Made by a program: the position numbers and the translations under genes | Notes under the pieces: model-generated | Database searches by the model: none | What the model was told of the DNA's origin: nothing | What the model saw: the letters and a program-made list of their open reading frames with translations, nothing else | In this document: positions 45,758 to 57,640 of the stretch, piece after piece | Layout: each line of letters starts with the position of its first letter | Numbering within the stretch: the stretch's first letter is position 1 | NCBI GenBank assembly: GCA_004369045.1 | Contig: ML213515.1 | Coordinates: 312,401-376,400, forward strand | Length of the DNA stretch: 64,000 nucleotides | Direction: 5' to 3' | Source of the DNA: Heliocybe sulcata | Lineage: Eukaryota; Basidiomycota; Agaricomycetes; Gloeophyllales; Gloeophyllaceae

Positions 45758-47570
45758 ACGGTCAACTAGAGGATATGCACGTATCGTGATCAAGATGCTC
45801 GTTGGGTAATAGCGAGCGCTCCTAGATGGCCGATATTAATTCACGAGGAAGGGAAAAGTCTTGCTTCAACTGCGTTACCTTTAAATAGTATCACATTAAA
45901 CGGGACACTAGATCTTTATTATATTGTATGCCAGCCAGGAGCGAGTCTTGAAAATGGATATATAAATTGGTACCACGACCTGACTCGTCCGGCCCGATCC
46001 TCGATAGTACGCGGCATCTCAACCAAGCTCTCATGTCTTGATGGTGAGCCAGAATCTGCTGTGCCCAATTAAGGACGCCATCATGAGATAGATTATCGCA
46101 TAGCATGCATTTCGACTTACTGGTTTTCCTATGAATGTCAGGAGCACCCTACGAAAGTGGCGTCCCCTGATACGAGTAGTTGGTTGAATGAAGTGCACCT
46201 TTCAACGCGCTGCCGCAGTCTATAACTGAGATCCTGCGCTCCAACAGAGCCAATAGTTAGGCCAGAGCAACACGGCCGGCTTTGGACAGTATAGCGAAAT
46301 GACTACCGCCTCTGTACAGATCGTAGTACGGCCAGCATCGCAAATCGCTTTCCGATATTCGACTACGCTCGCGGCATCGGAGCCCCGGGTCAAGCTCCAA
46401 TCGCCAGCAGTCGCAGACGCATACATATAGAATGGAACGGGCTGGCTTGCACGGTGGCTGTACGGTAGCAAATTCGGGAATCGCGGTATTGCTGTGATTG
46501 GTCACCAATCTCAGCGATGGAGTGCAACGCGGCTACGGTCCCGGATCCTGAACCACATTCACTGGATAAGCTCGGGATCGAAACACAACTAGCTTTGCAT
46601 CAATTGCAGCTCGTTTGTGGCATTCAAACTGGGCAAGCGTGGTGGATATCGGTAGCTTGTAATCGATCTGCGACCTAGGAAATTGCAAGTATGTGCAGCG
46701 GTGGTACGGACGTAGGAATTGCATCTTTACTCATGCGCCTACAGCGAGGCAAACTATGTTACCGCGGACCATAACTCCCTCCGCCACAATATTCAAAGAT
46801 GCGGCATTAATGACGCCTAGGAGTCATGGTCTATCGCCGGCAGGATCGCATACCATCGTTTAGAATCTTTAATACTGCTGCGGGGCTCAGCATGCTGGGT
46901 GATCCATTGCTGTACTGGTCGGCAGGTCATTGAGAACTGATATCTTGATTGGGCAGCAAAAATTCGTCTACGATGCAAGGCTTTGCACTTCTAGAGCCTT
47001 GCCAACTAGACGCCGTCTTCAAACGGCAGGGTCCGACCTGGAAGACCCAAGCTGAAGGCGCACTCAACACCCTGATTTTACCTTTTGACACCTTCAGTGA
47101 AGCTTATACTCTATGAATATCGACTGTTCCGAGTCTCGACTTATCTCGGCTATGTCTGGCTTGCTGCAGCCGCATGCATAGTGCGCAGCTTATGGCTCTC
47201 CTTTTGACGCCATGGAGCTGAAACAATGCTGGCAATTATGACTAATTTTCCGGCTCCCAGCTGTAGGCGCATAGAAGGACGATACCATTCGTACGTAGGT
47301 GCATCCAGTCTGTGTATGCTGTTCACCTCTCCCATTGGATACGTCGGAAAACAGTACATTTATGTTAGGCGCCCATAATGGCGACTATTTCTGTCGTCCA
47401 AGTTCCCGGATTTTCACGGACCTGTAGGTTTACATTCAATGCAAATACCTTGTGTGTTTCGCGTTTACTTCATGTCCACTTATAGGTCAAGCAATGCATG
47501 TTGACCACTCCATCCGCCGGCAGCGTAAAAGGAGGGTACCAGTAATATCCTCCATCCATGTATCACAGTC
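45758..47570. other. 1.8-kb region without an identified gene
   Basis: Short frames only, on both strands. No repeat or RNA gene recognised. Confidence 0.4.
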
Positions 47571-49259
47571 ATGTTTCTCCCGGAGCTTTACACCAGTCTA
47601 GCGCACAATGATTCCCTTCTCCTTGATGGAGCCCAGACCGTCGACACCTGTCACGACATCGACAACTGCAGGACGCTATGGCAAATCATCAGAAGCTGTC
47701 TCGTCACTATATTCGCGTGCACATGGGTCTCACTGCATCTCAATATCCCTCCTCGGAGGGAGTTCCTGCTGAAGGGTCCATTACGACACTTAGGAATTAC
47801 ACTGTTGGGCTTACTTGCCCCTGAGCTTATCGTGGCATGGGCTGCGAGACAGTGGTTCGTGGCAATAGAGCTCGGAGAAAAATACAGTAGTACGTTTACC
47901 ATCGACTCTTGCAGCTTCTACGTCTGACCAAGTGAAGGCTGGACGGGACAAAACATGCCTCAAGCACACTCGAATCAAGCTAGAGCGCAGGCGGATAATC
48001 CCCTAGAAAAACTGTCGCTTTCTGCGCGCGACCCTTTTGCCTCGATTCTCCGTGTTGTTACGTGCAGAAGTACGTCCATTATCAGTTTCGAAACCATGGT
48101 TTCGCACGCTAACTGGTCATGAACCGGATAGCATGCAACTGCAATGAACTTGAAGCCAAGTCGAATGAATCCGGAATCAAGGAGCGCAACCGCCACCCGA
48201 AGCCTTGGAGCCGGACCCACGGCTTCTTCGCCTTGATGGGCGGCTACGTATTGTGTTATGAGGATGGAAAGGAGGAAGTTCTGGACGCTGATGCCAATCA
48301 CGACTTCCTTGACTTCTTCAAGTCGGAAGACAGCTGTACCAGGTTGACCGAAGAGGAGCTTGCCGACAAAGGAAAGAAGGACTGGCTGTCGAAGACATTC
48401 GCGGTCGTGCAGACCGTGTGGTTCGTCCTTCAGTGCATTGCTCGTGCAGTCGAGGGTCGTGCTCTATCGGAGATGGAAGTCGGAACTTGCGCCTTCGCTT
48501 TCTTCAGCGCGGTGACTTACGGGTTGTGGTGGAATAAGCCGCAAGCCGTGAAGTACCCGTTTAAGGTCCCCATTTCCAGGTCACGCGAGGAGCATGATAT
48601 CTCATCCGTGAACACCAGCGCCAATATCGAGCGGACAGAAGGTGATCCCGGCGATCTTCTGCGGAAATATTGGGCTGACTCGGTGTGTAGGACTTGAGAA
48701 GGCCGAGGCCCCTAAGGCACCCAATGCATGCAGCTATCCTACCAAACCTGCGAGCAGGCAGGCCAAGCAGGCCCATTTTGGGGCACGCTCGGGTGTGTGG
48801 TATCTGTTGACTGAATTGGCAGGCGACGACCGCTGGTACGATCCAGAATTGAAAGACGCATCCGTCCCCACATTTTTCTCGGGACGCCGGTCATCTCTCC
48901 GCGACGATGTCGCGATCGGCATTTCCGTAGCGTTCTCCGTTGTGTTCGGTGCCATCCATTGCACGGCCTGGTCCTTCACGTTCCCTTCCCACATCGAAGC
49001 CCTGCTTTGGAGAATATGCGCCCTGGCCACTGCATGCTTGCCTCTTCTACGACTCACCACGTATGTACTACAGAGGCGCGGTATTGCTAGTGTGAAAGGC
49101 CAGAGTCAGCTGTGGATGAGGGCGGTGACATATTCGATCGTCATTTCTTACATTGCAGCAAGAGCAGTTCTGATTGCCTTGGTCTTTACTCTGCTGCGAG
49201 CGCTCCCTTCTAGTGCGTACGAAACAGTATCGTGGTCTTTGTTCATTCCCCATGTATAG
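47571..49259 (+). CDS. Multi-pass membrane protein of an uncharacterised basidiomycete family
   Basis: Joined exons give MFLPELYTSLAHNDSLLLDG, DTCHDIDNCRTLWQIIRSCL, VTIFACTWVSLHLNIPPRRE, LGITLLGLLAPELIVAWAAR, QWFVAIELGEKY, a spacer whose exon ends are uncertain, WSRTHGFFALMGGYVL, LTEEELADKGKKDWLSKTFA, VVQTVWFVLQCIARAVEGRA, LSEMEVGTCAFAFFSAVTYG, LWWNKPQAVKYPFKVP, RTEG, intron, LEKAEAPKAPNAC, DVAIGISVAFSVVFGAIHCT, WSFTFPSHIEALLWRICALA, IVISYIAARAVLIALVFTLL, stop at 49257-49259. The TIFACTW, PELIV.WA.RQW, THGFF..MGG, IARAV.G and LWWNKP blocks are those of a large agaricomycete family with no known function. An apparent frame break near 48690 is solved by a 49-nt GT-AG intron (48645-48693) with a CTGAC branch site. 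At least six membrane segments. Confidence 0.78.
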
Positions 49260-49403
49260 TTGGTTTCACTTGGTATAATCTCCTGTGAGCGCTGGACGAA
49301 CATCAAAGGCTCTGCAGCTACTTATTCATGTATTTAACGGATTTCCGTAATATCATTCAATGCTCACGCACCATATAATGCGACCGTAATATCTTCACAC
49401 ATT

Positions 49404-51185
49404 TCAGATGGGCTCCGCATATCCCTCCTCCTCCTCCTCTTTATCCAACAAAAACTCCTTCACCTTATCCCTCATTTCCTCCCTCTCCATCCTTCTCACC
49501 CTCGCCCCAACCCACAACGGCAGCGGCACCTCATTACCCTCCTCCCCACCAGCGCTGGAACTGCCGCTAGATGGCTTCTTGCTACTCTTGCTAGTCAGCG
49601 TAGTATGACACATATAACATAGGTACGGTGCCAGCGAAGGCTGCTGCGGAGAGGCAAGGGAGGGGGAGAGAGAGCGGATCGAGATGCGGGTTTTCCAGTC
49701 TTGCACGTGGCCTTGCGCAGGCCTGGAGTAGCGGTTAGTGGTGAATGAGAGTAGAGAAGGAAAGAATGGCCTACCTGTTACAGAGGGTACAGATACCCGC
49801 CGGTGTCTCTTTCGGCGCGAGTTTTGCACATGTGCGGGTGATCGTCGAGACAGTGGAGGGGTAATCTTTCTCTAGACCGACGATGAAATCTGACAATTGA
49901 AATGTAATGAACATGATGATAGTCAAGGTTCTGGGACATTTGCGACTCACCCTTAGTAATGCCCCCAATCCCCTGCCTCGCATCAGGCCAGACCTCCTGT
50001 CCAACGACTTCCAGCCCCCTCCACCACGCATACATCGCGCACTCCTTCATCACAATATCCTTCAGTGGCCTCACAATCCTCACCGCCTGTCTTCCACCTT
50101 CCCCTCCCCAGTCCTCCTGCACCTCCTCCTTAATATTAAACCCGCCGCCCTGAGCGACGAGCGAAACTAACGAGACGGAGAGGGAGGTGAGGCACGTGCC
50201 AAAGAGGAAGTGCGAGGAGGATGTGGCGCGGGCGGTGTGCAGGAGGAGGAGGCGCGTTAGGGTTTGGAGGGTTGTGGGGATGGCGGTGGGTGCCGGGAGG
50301 GAGGACAGGTAGGTGTGGAGGGCGGAGAGGGGTGAGGTGGCATTTGAGGAAGGTAACAGGATCAGATCTGTACAAAACACAAGATACTTGTTTGGATCAT
50401 TCGAAGAGTGTTCAGAGAGCTAATTACCCACCTTCATTTGTGATGTCGACGCGCAGCTCTCCCTTGTCCGGCTTCCCTCCGACGCTCTCCCACCATTTCG
50501 TGTCAAACGAATCCTCAACTCTTAACGGAACAAACTTGAATCCGTCGTAGCTCTCCACAACGCGCCTCACGTCTTCAGTCCGATCGCGCATCTACCTACC
50601 CATCACGTTCCATCCAGCACAATGCAACCAGTGACAATTACTACGTACCGCTGGAAATGCCCCGCACACTTCGACATAGCACACATGCACCTCCTTCCAT
50701 ACCATCTCGTTCTTCGGATCCTTCTTGCGTACGGCCGCGTCAGCGTCCTCCCGGGGCTTGCGAGAAGCCACGTAGCCTTTATGGACAAGATCCAGCAGCA
50801 CGGTCGATCCTAGACCGCCTGAAAATGCTATAAGTAGGTTTCCCGGTGGATAGAGGTTCTTCTTTCGTGGCCCGTCTGGAATTGGGTTGATCGTAGGCTC
50901 AAGCGACCGCTTGAACTTTTGGTTCAGCATAGGGAAGAAGCATTCCCTACGATGTCATATCAGAGCGAGTTACAATCAGTGAAGGAAGCAGCATACTTGC
51001 AGTATACAGCGTGGCGGATGGTGACGTTGCCTTGATTATCCTTGCACTTGATGCAGGTCTTCGTCCGATCAAACTTGCGCCGTCCTGAGAAGCTTTGAGC
51101 TAGGCTACAAGGATGTAATGTGAATTCGTTTACGAGGCATCAATGCATCCTTTTCAACCGTCGGATTACCACAGCTTGTCGACAT
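49404..51185 (-). CDS. NCS2: Cytoplasmic tRNA 2-thiolation protein 2
   Basis: NCS2/CTU2 works with NCS6/CTU1 to thiolate the wobble uridine of tRNA-Lys, -Glu and -Gln. Right to left: MSTSCGNPTVEKDALMP, intron, RRRKFDRTKTCIKCKDNQGN, VTIRHAVYCK, intron, ECFFPMLNQKFKRSL, NLLIAFSGGLGSTVLLDLVH (degenerate PP-loop SGGLGS, as in this subunit), WKEVHVCYVEV, then intron-separated pieces RTEDVRRVVESYDGFKFVPL, PLSALHTYLSSLPAPTAIPT, LQTLTRLLLLHTARATSSSH, FLFGTCLTSLSVSLVSLVAQ, GGGFNIKEE, VRIVRPLKDIVMKECAMYAW, DFIVGLEKDYPSTVSTITRT, CAKLAPKETPAGICTLCNRP, and YLCYMCHTTL near the end, with a Glu-rich C terminus. CIKCK and the later C-x2-C pairs fit the family's zinc sites. The start is the ATG at 51185; the first exon is short. 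Confidence 0.9.
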
Positions 51186-52170
51186 TGCCGCTGTACTGAA
51201 AGGATCTAGACGTGCGAGTGCAAGTTGCGGAATGCGAAACGAGATGCAATCAGCGGTGGCTGTGCTCCTCAGTACTCAGCTGTATGCATGGACCCATGCA
51301 GTTAACGAGCGACCTCTTTCAAAATTCAAAACCAACACAGAATCATATACATAGAAGCAGGTAGACACTTCCTGGGCATTTCGCCGTGCCCGGCCATTTT
51401 GAAATGTATGTAGACCTTGTGGCGTAGCGGAGTTGACAACTTTCTTGTAGTCGAATATACATCTTGAACTGAGCCGGTGATTTCTGATATCTTTGTGGCC
51501 TTCGATGTGTCTGGCCACGCATCTGCATCAGGGCCCGTCTCCTCCATATAGTGCCGTTCGGGAAAGAACCTTGGCGGTCCCAGGTGCCGTCTTCGCATTT
51601 GTGACCCGTCTCAGGAGCTTGACTCCGGGCTTTCGCAGAGAATCCCGAATTGATGTCGGCTAGCTGGCATTGGAGCCAGACAGTCAGCGGAAGGACACAG
51701 CAGCTATTCTATTCCGAATACAGGTCGGCTTACTGTTACGGTTATAACTCACATGTGTTTCAGAAGCTCATTCTTTCTTAGTCTTTCTACTCGAGTCACG
51801 TCCACAAGCCGCCGAAGCCAAGGAGAAGTCGGCAGCGGCGACGAGACACGGCCACATCGTGATCAGGGGGTCACATGACGTGTGCTGCGTTATTGCTCTA
51901 TCAGCTTTGGGTGCCTGCAGTGTTCAATCCGAATAGCTTTCTCCATGCAGCGCACAACGACTCGTTGTAAGTCAACAAGTGAGATGCACGTGCATCGTAG
52001 TCTACGCATTTTAGTGAGATATGCGCAATCATATTGTCATCACTCGCAGATCATCTGGCAGCTGGCTGTGGTTCTTGACCTGGGACAGTATATAGGCGAC
52101 GGTTTGCCATGATATCAACAACGTTCTCATCTCTCTCAACTCAGCATCGCATTCCGGTCTCACAGACATC
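51186..52170. other. Divergent intergenic region, about 1 kb
   Basis: Between the NCS2 start and the next gene's start. No gene seen. A TATA-like gtatatagg at 52086-52094 lies about 80 bp before the ATG at 52171. Confidence 0.5.
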
Positions 52171-52645
52171 ATGCAAACCTCGAACATTCCCATTCTCATC
52201 ACCGGCCGAGTCAACCTCGCCAATGATCCCAGCTTTGCTGCGCGCATAGTGGAAGGTCTCAAGCCGAAATACGATGTCGTCCACTTCTGCTTCAGTCCAG
52301 AGGCTTTCGTCGAAGAGTTTCCGAATCTGATGAAGGGCGAGAGCGTAACTCCGTCTAGCGCTCTGGGATCAAATATTCAAAGAGGCAAGTCGCTTCTGTT
52401 GGCAGGCATTCAATCAAGCGCACTGACGTGACTCGTCTCTGACAGCCAGCCCGAGGAAGCCAGTAGCAGTTATTGCAGGTGGAGGCTTGATTGACGAAGA
52501 GGTGGCGGCGATGCAAGCACTCGAAGGCGGAGACCAGATCCCATGGGTTCATATGCCTAAGGACTTCAGAACTAGGTTCGGGCCGCAGATGATCGGCCTG
52601 GAGAATGCCATGGCGGAACGTCTGGATGCCCTTAACCTTTCCTAG
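52171..52645 (+). CDS. Short uncharacterised conserved fungal protein
   Basis: Two exons, about 138 residues: MQTSNIPILITGRVNLANDP, SFAARIVEGLKPKYDVVHFC, FSPEAFVEEFPNLMKGESV, SSALGSNIQRA (intron inside the Ala codon), SPRKPVAVIAGGGLIDEEVA, AMQALEGGDQIPWVHMPKDF, then a helix ending LDALNLS. Alternating beta-strand and helix stretches (IPILITG, DVVHFCF, PVAVIAGGG) suggest a small Rossmann-like or flavodoxin-like fold; no catalytic motif is clear and I know no name for it. The intron donor is GCAAGT (GC-AG). No signal peptide, so probably cytosolic. Confidence 0.65.
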
Positions 52646-53563
52646 GTGCCAGGTGGGTTTTTGTGGATTCACGGCGACAAATACCTGTTCATCTCCATCA
52701 TCCAGGTCCCGTATGCAGGCTTCGATCAGCTAGTGATTCGACTGCAGCGACCGTATACGAATTCTTGATGTATTGCCCTGCCATAATCAACGTGCTGATA
52801 TCTTAGTGATTCCGGCGTACCCAATATATAAGTGCAAATGAAACCGGGTAAGACCAAAGTTAACTTGGACATATTGGCGTTGATAAGGAAAGCTGGTTTC
52901 CGCAGCGGGCCAGGGGGTGAGCTATATCCAGGGCCAGCACTCGTACGCGATCTACGACGTTTGGCAGCTGCATGAAGGTATGTACAGCGCTGCGGCACCA
53001 GCGATTGCAAGCGATAACAGAGAACAGGAAGAGCAGAATACGACCTACATGCGTTATCAAGTGAAAGCATAGCTAAAGGTCTGACGGTACCGCTCAGGAT
53101 GATTTCCACACCGCAGATAGGGAGCCTATCCTCCTGACATCTGCAGCCATGGTCTCCGTTGACGCTCGAACCAGTCAGCACGCGATTAACTCTGAGATGC
53201 GCAACCGCATTAGACCGCTTCAATATTAAACGTCGCAAGAAGAATCAAATAGCGTAGTGCGCGGTTACGGAAGAGTGGGTAGGCACGTTACATCTTCGCG
53301 GCTCAGCGCTCACCACTGGAGAAGATCTCCGGTTGAATGCACGGCCAAGAATGCAAAGTAGGTTCCAGCGAACGCTTCTCAATACAAAAAGGCTAATTTC
53401 CGGGCAGGTTGCTAAAGTACAGTCATTGAAAAATACGGTAGAAAGCTTCGACGGGATTCCATATAGGAACCAGCTTAAAGAAATGTCCAGCCGCGGTTAC
53501 TTTGTCCCTCAGCTCACTCAGAGACATACCCCCAGTGGAAATACCAATTCATGTGCTACACGT
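52646..53563. other. Intergenic, about 0.9 kb
   Basis: No recognisable gene on either strand. The minus-strand frame at 52726-53238 is the longest but has no family resemblance and weak coding character. Confidence 0.4.
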
Positions 53564-54286
53564 TCAGAGACCAAGAGCGCCGCGAGTTGCATTGAAGCCC
53601 AGAGTCCCGAGGGTACCAGCAGTAGAGCCGAGCCTGCCCAAGAATCTGTCGGTAAGTACCCACATAGTCACCTCATATATTGCATGCACTCACGCAGAAG
53701 TGACGCTGGACGTCGTCCCGGGTACGTCGGTCTCTACGCCGGCAACGACACCCGCAAGAGCAGTGTCGAGTTCCGTCAGTAACGTTGCAACATCGGTCAG
53801 GACTTCTCCGAGGACTGTGGTGACAAGGGTAACAACATCCTGCCAAATTCATGTCACCCCATGGCAAGATCTGAGCTTATCTCGGATACTCACCGTGACC
53901 ACTGTAGCGAGGAGGGTGCCGAGATCTGGAAGCAGCTGCCTCTTCTCAAGACCTGCATCGAGACCCGTAATGGAACCAGTAACGCTGTTCAGGTCGGAGA
54001 TGACAGTCTCGAGAATGGGGGTGATAGAGTTGACGGTAGCTTCTCCGGACTGGACGAGATTATCTGGTCGATGCTCCCTCAAAATCGTCCAGAAGTCAGA
54101 CATGTCGATCCTTGGCTTACCGACTTGGGTGATTGCGCTGTTGAGATCACCCTCCACTGCAGTCAAGGCGCTCTCGATGGAGCTGACCAGGTCGCGTTTA
54201 TCGATGGCGACAGGGTCGGCGGTGGGTATAGCAGCTACGCCGACGGCCAGAGCAAAGAAAAAGGAGACGACGCGGGTGAGCTGCAT
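53564..54286 (-). CDS. Small secreted helical protein B
   Basis: Second member of the family at 45045 and 60425. Four exons: MQLTRVVSFFFALAVGVAAI (signal peptide), PTADPVAIDKRDLVSSIESA (KR site), LTAVEGDLNSAITQV, intron, DNLVQSGEATVNSITPILET, VISDLNSVTGSITGLDAGLE, KRQLLPDLGTLLATVVT, intron, DVVTLVTTVLGEVLTDVATL, LTELDTALAGVVAGVETDVP, GTTSSVTSA, intron, FLGRLGSTAGTLGTLGFN, ending GALGL and a stop at 53564-53566. Intron positions and the DVPGT..SVT motif match paralogues A and C. No cysteines. About 188 residues. The two KR sites could allow Kex2-type trimming. It is closest to C, its partner in the tandem unit. A TATA box lies about 110 bp upstream. Confidence 0.8.
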
Positions 54287-55509
54287 GGTGAGTAGAAGTT
54301 ATTTGTGGGGTGTTGTCGCAAGGCTGGCGATGCTTGGGCTGACACTTCGCTGGTTGCGATGACTTGCAGGGAAATAAGTGGATGTGCCGCGGCTTTTATG
54401 CAGCTGCAGAATAAGTTGCGCGATCCATGCTGCGAACGCACGATGATGTCAGAGACGACGCTGATTCCAGCACACTGAGAAGAGAAGGTTGAGAGTATAT
54501 CACTGGTGGAGTGAGTACTTTTCACGTATTCGCAGAAGGCCACACATTCTGTGGCCCTTGGTGCCCCTCCTCGGATGATAGGTGGTCTACAAGTTCTTCT
54601 CCTAGGTCATAGAGAGCTCTATTTGTAGCTATCTTGCCATAGTGCACGCGCACGCCAATGCTAGGGCCAGTGGCTGTTGGCCTATAGGCGCACACCTTGC
54701 AGAGGAATGTCAGTTACGCAGCGTTCGGCCTCCGTGAAGACGTATGTAACTTTGATCCTGTTATGTCATTGCGGTGTGAGTGCGTTTATATGATCGTATG
54801 TTCTTCTTACAGGGCCCCCGGCTCCGCGTCAACTTACTATCAATAAGGTTATGAAGATTATGAGTAACCGTAGCCTCTGTGGCATGGGCAGCCCCAACGA
54901 GTGCTCTAGAGTACATGCAGCCGGTGGTGCTCGTTTATGGAGGTATTTCTCTCAGCGGGGTTGCCGCTTACCGGTTACCAGCGACACCGACCAACTGAGC
55001 GTACGTGTCCCGTCATGCATCAGGCTTTCTTTCGAACATCTGTGCTTCCTCCGGGTCGTCAAGGATCTCCGCGGAAATCACATGAGGATCAGCGGGAAGA
55101 CCAGAGTCGTCGAAGGACATTGGTCAAGGCTATTTCGGCGTCAAATAAGCTATAAGCTTGAACAACCCGCCGTGGCGTTATCAGAAGCGTGCCGAGTTTC
55201 TTTGCACGGGGCTTGTGGTGGTCAACTGCGATGTACCAGAACTGTTTCATAACTTGTCTTCTCACTCGCTCCAGGAGACCGAGGATCACGCGTAAGTTCT
55301 CGGAGGTATGCCTTCCGACGGATACCTTAAGTTATTGTTGGCACTCCTTTCCAGGATAGTGCATATGTTAGGACCATGACTGCATGTGCAGATGCAATAA
55401 AAGTTACATACTCCCATGATACCATATTCTCGGCGCGTCCGAAGTACGTTTGTCAGTCCCACCAGCGAAGAGTACACTCTCGATAAACCGATGGTGGGGC
55501 TGTCGCTCT
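54287..55509. other. Upstream flank of secreted gene B
   Basis: Promoter region of gene B and duplicated non-coding DNA shared with 60.5-61.6 kb. No gene recognised. Confidence 0.45.
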
Positions 55510-56214
55510 AGACCATTACTGTGGGGGGTATCTTGAACCACGCATCGAACGCAGAAGCGCTGTGGCTCCGCCGAAGAATCAGGCGATGCATTGAACGATT
55601 ATAGAACTTCACTGAGCTGAAGGGCAGGACTCTTTCATCGTCATCATTGTTACAGAAATAGCAAGGGCATCCGCTTGTCCTATCGTGTCCACCACCAGCG
55701 AGAAATGTTCCAACAGGCGATTGACCTGGCTTGTGGTACGGAAGGATTAGGACGTTCTTGAGCAGGAAGCTGGAAAGAGTTTCGACGGGAACGACGGGGA
55801 TCTATAAGGCCAGGTCAGTCAGCGAAATGTTATCCGGGATGGACGGTGTTATCTCATTCTGGTTGAGGATGCTGAATATCATGTTAATGAATGGGGTAGG
55901 AGAGACGAATGGAGGCCAATAAGGAGCTTGTCCGCAGACACTGGCATCCTCGACTTTGCATCCTTTTCCATAGCCTTTAGTTGCCCGAGGACGCAGAATA
56001 CGGAGGATACGTAGGCGTTGATGCCAAGGGAAGGGTCGTGAGCCAGCCAGTAGAAGCGTGCATGAAGCTGCATCGTAGTCTCAGTAGGGCTCGGCTCGGA
56101 GTATGCGGCTTGGAACGGCTGCCCTGCTTGGGGTGAGTGTATATGGAATGGCGGCGGGAGGGATTGACGAGGAAGTATATACGCACATATGTATGTTTCT
56201 TGCGTTTCCTTCAC
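55510..56214 (-). CDS. Possible unrecognised gene or remnant
   Basis: On the minus strand a frame from a likely acceptor (ccttatag, about 55800) runs about 97 codons to a stop at 55510: IPVVPVETLSSFLLKNVLIL, PYHKPGQSPVGTFLAGG, GCPCYFCNNDDDERVL and so on, with no break. Upstream, frames such as MQLHARFYWLAHDPSLGINA and DPSLGINAYVSSVFCVLG could form an earlier exon. I know no family for it and the exon joins are guesses. It has no counterpart that I can see in the right-hand tandem unit, so it may be an insertion or a gene lost from that unit. Confidence 0.25.
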
Positions 56215-57640
56215 GCTGCAATTTTCTTCGTATTCTTCTTCTTCGTTATCTCTTCCAAATGATTCGTTCCGTTACGTCTTCTAGCTCAATAGCTCGAGGG
56301 AACTCTAGACGTCGTTCACCCAAGGGGGCGAACTGCTGCCAACAAGACTTGGAACGGTTTGTCTGGTGCAGGCAGTCCCGGAAGCCATAATAAATGAATC
56401 TCGTACGGACAAGCAGGGACGAACGACGAGAAAGAGCGAAGCGTGCAGACTTGCACCCGCGGAGTAGACAGTGAGATACTCGAAGAAGCTTGCAAAAGAG
56501 CTCGCTTCAGGCTCATCGTCCAGCAGAGATGAAAGCTTCGGAGAGGCGAGAGGACTCTACTGGCCTCTACTGATGCGATATTCGCTAGGACGCAGCATCT
56601 CAAGCACCACTCATACTGTTGCGAGTTCCACGGAGACCACGAAAAGGTCCCAGCTCTGGTGCGCTGGGAAGGATCTTGCTCTATGCCATGCTCACCTGTG
56701 TTATGTTTCTCTTCTATGATGCTACACCTCTTCGGCGCCTACCTGAGCTACCCGTTCCTTGTGATCCAGTAAGCTACTTATCAGGTCTAAACGTTGGCAC
56801 TCAAAGCAACTGGGAGTAGGTACCTTAGCATACGGCGGCGTTGTTCAAACCAAAAACAGTATCGTTTACCCGCCGGATGGTCCCATAAGGAGGGGTTTGC
56901 TGTCTTTGACGGTTATGGAGAAGAAAGTCGGCTACCATAATGAACGAGCAGGGGAGGACACTTGGCTCTCCGCGTTCGAGTCAGGCGGACTTGGAGAACT
57001 GCCTCTACCCAGCGTTCAGTAGCAGGACCACGGCGCGCTGATTTTGACTGGTCATGACTAGAACCGGACGGCCTCCCTATGACTGCAGTTCTAAAGGAGC
57101 GGCTAGCGAGTAGGGAATACCTCCTAGACAGCTAAATCAGAGGAGAAGTAGCCAATGAAATGAGTCTTAAGACGGATGCAGAGAATGGGACTGCAAGCCA
57201 TATCGTAAGTTGCGGGACAAGGCGAACCGCAACGCGACAAGACCTGCCCTAATGTATCACGTGTGCACATTCAAGGCCACATTACCGCTATACTACGTAC
57301 AGGGAAAAGCTTCAGCTTCCTTCCAACGCACAACGATCCAGTTGAGTCATTGCTCATGGCATCTCTTTTGACTGTCGCCTCGGACGCGCAGTTCAAGACA
57401 GGCCCTATATTCCTTTGAATGTACTTGCGACCGTGCTTCGCAGCCGAACGGACACCCTGCAAACCACGACCCGGACGTCGTCTGTGACATGCCACTTGTC
57501 GTCCGAGAGCCCTCCGCTAGAGGAGATCGGCGAAGCATTGACTTACGCGATTTGGACCTGATATGTGCTAATGTATAGCATGATATGCCTACTATCAATA
57601 AGACAACATAGCCCTATTCGCTTATTATGGAGCCCGATAA
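56215..57640. other. Intergenic within the left tandem unit
   Basis: No gene recognised; part of 57230-57640 matches 62700-63080 in the right unit. Confidence 0.4.

Noticed and set aside
48640-48700. Apparent frame break in the multi-pass membrane protein gene
   Set aside because: A 49-nt GT-AG intron with a CTGAC branch site restores the frame, so no lesion is needed.
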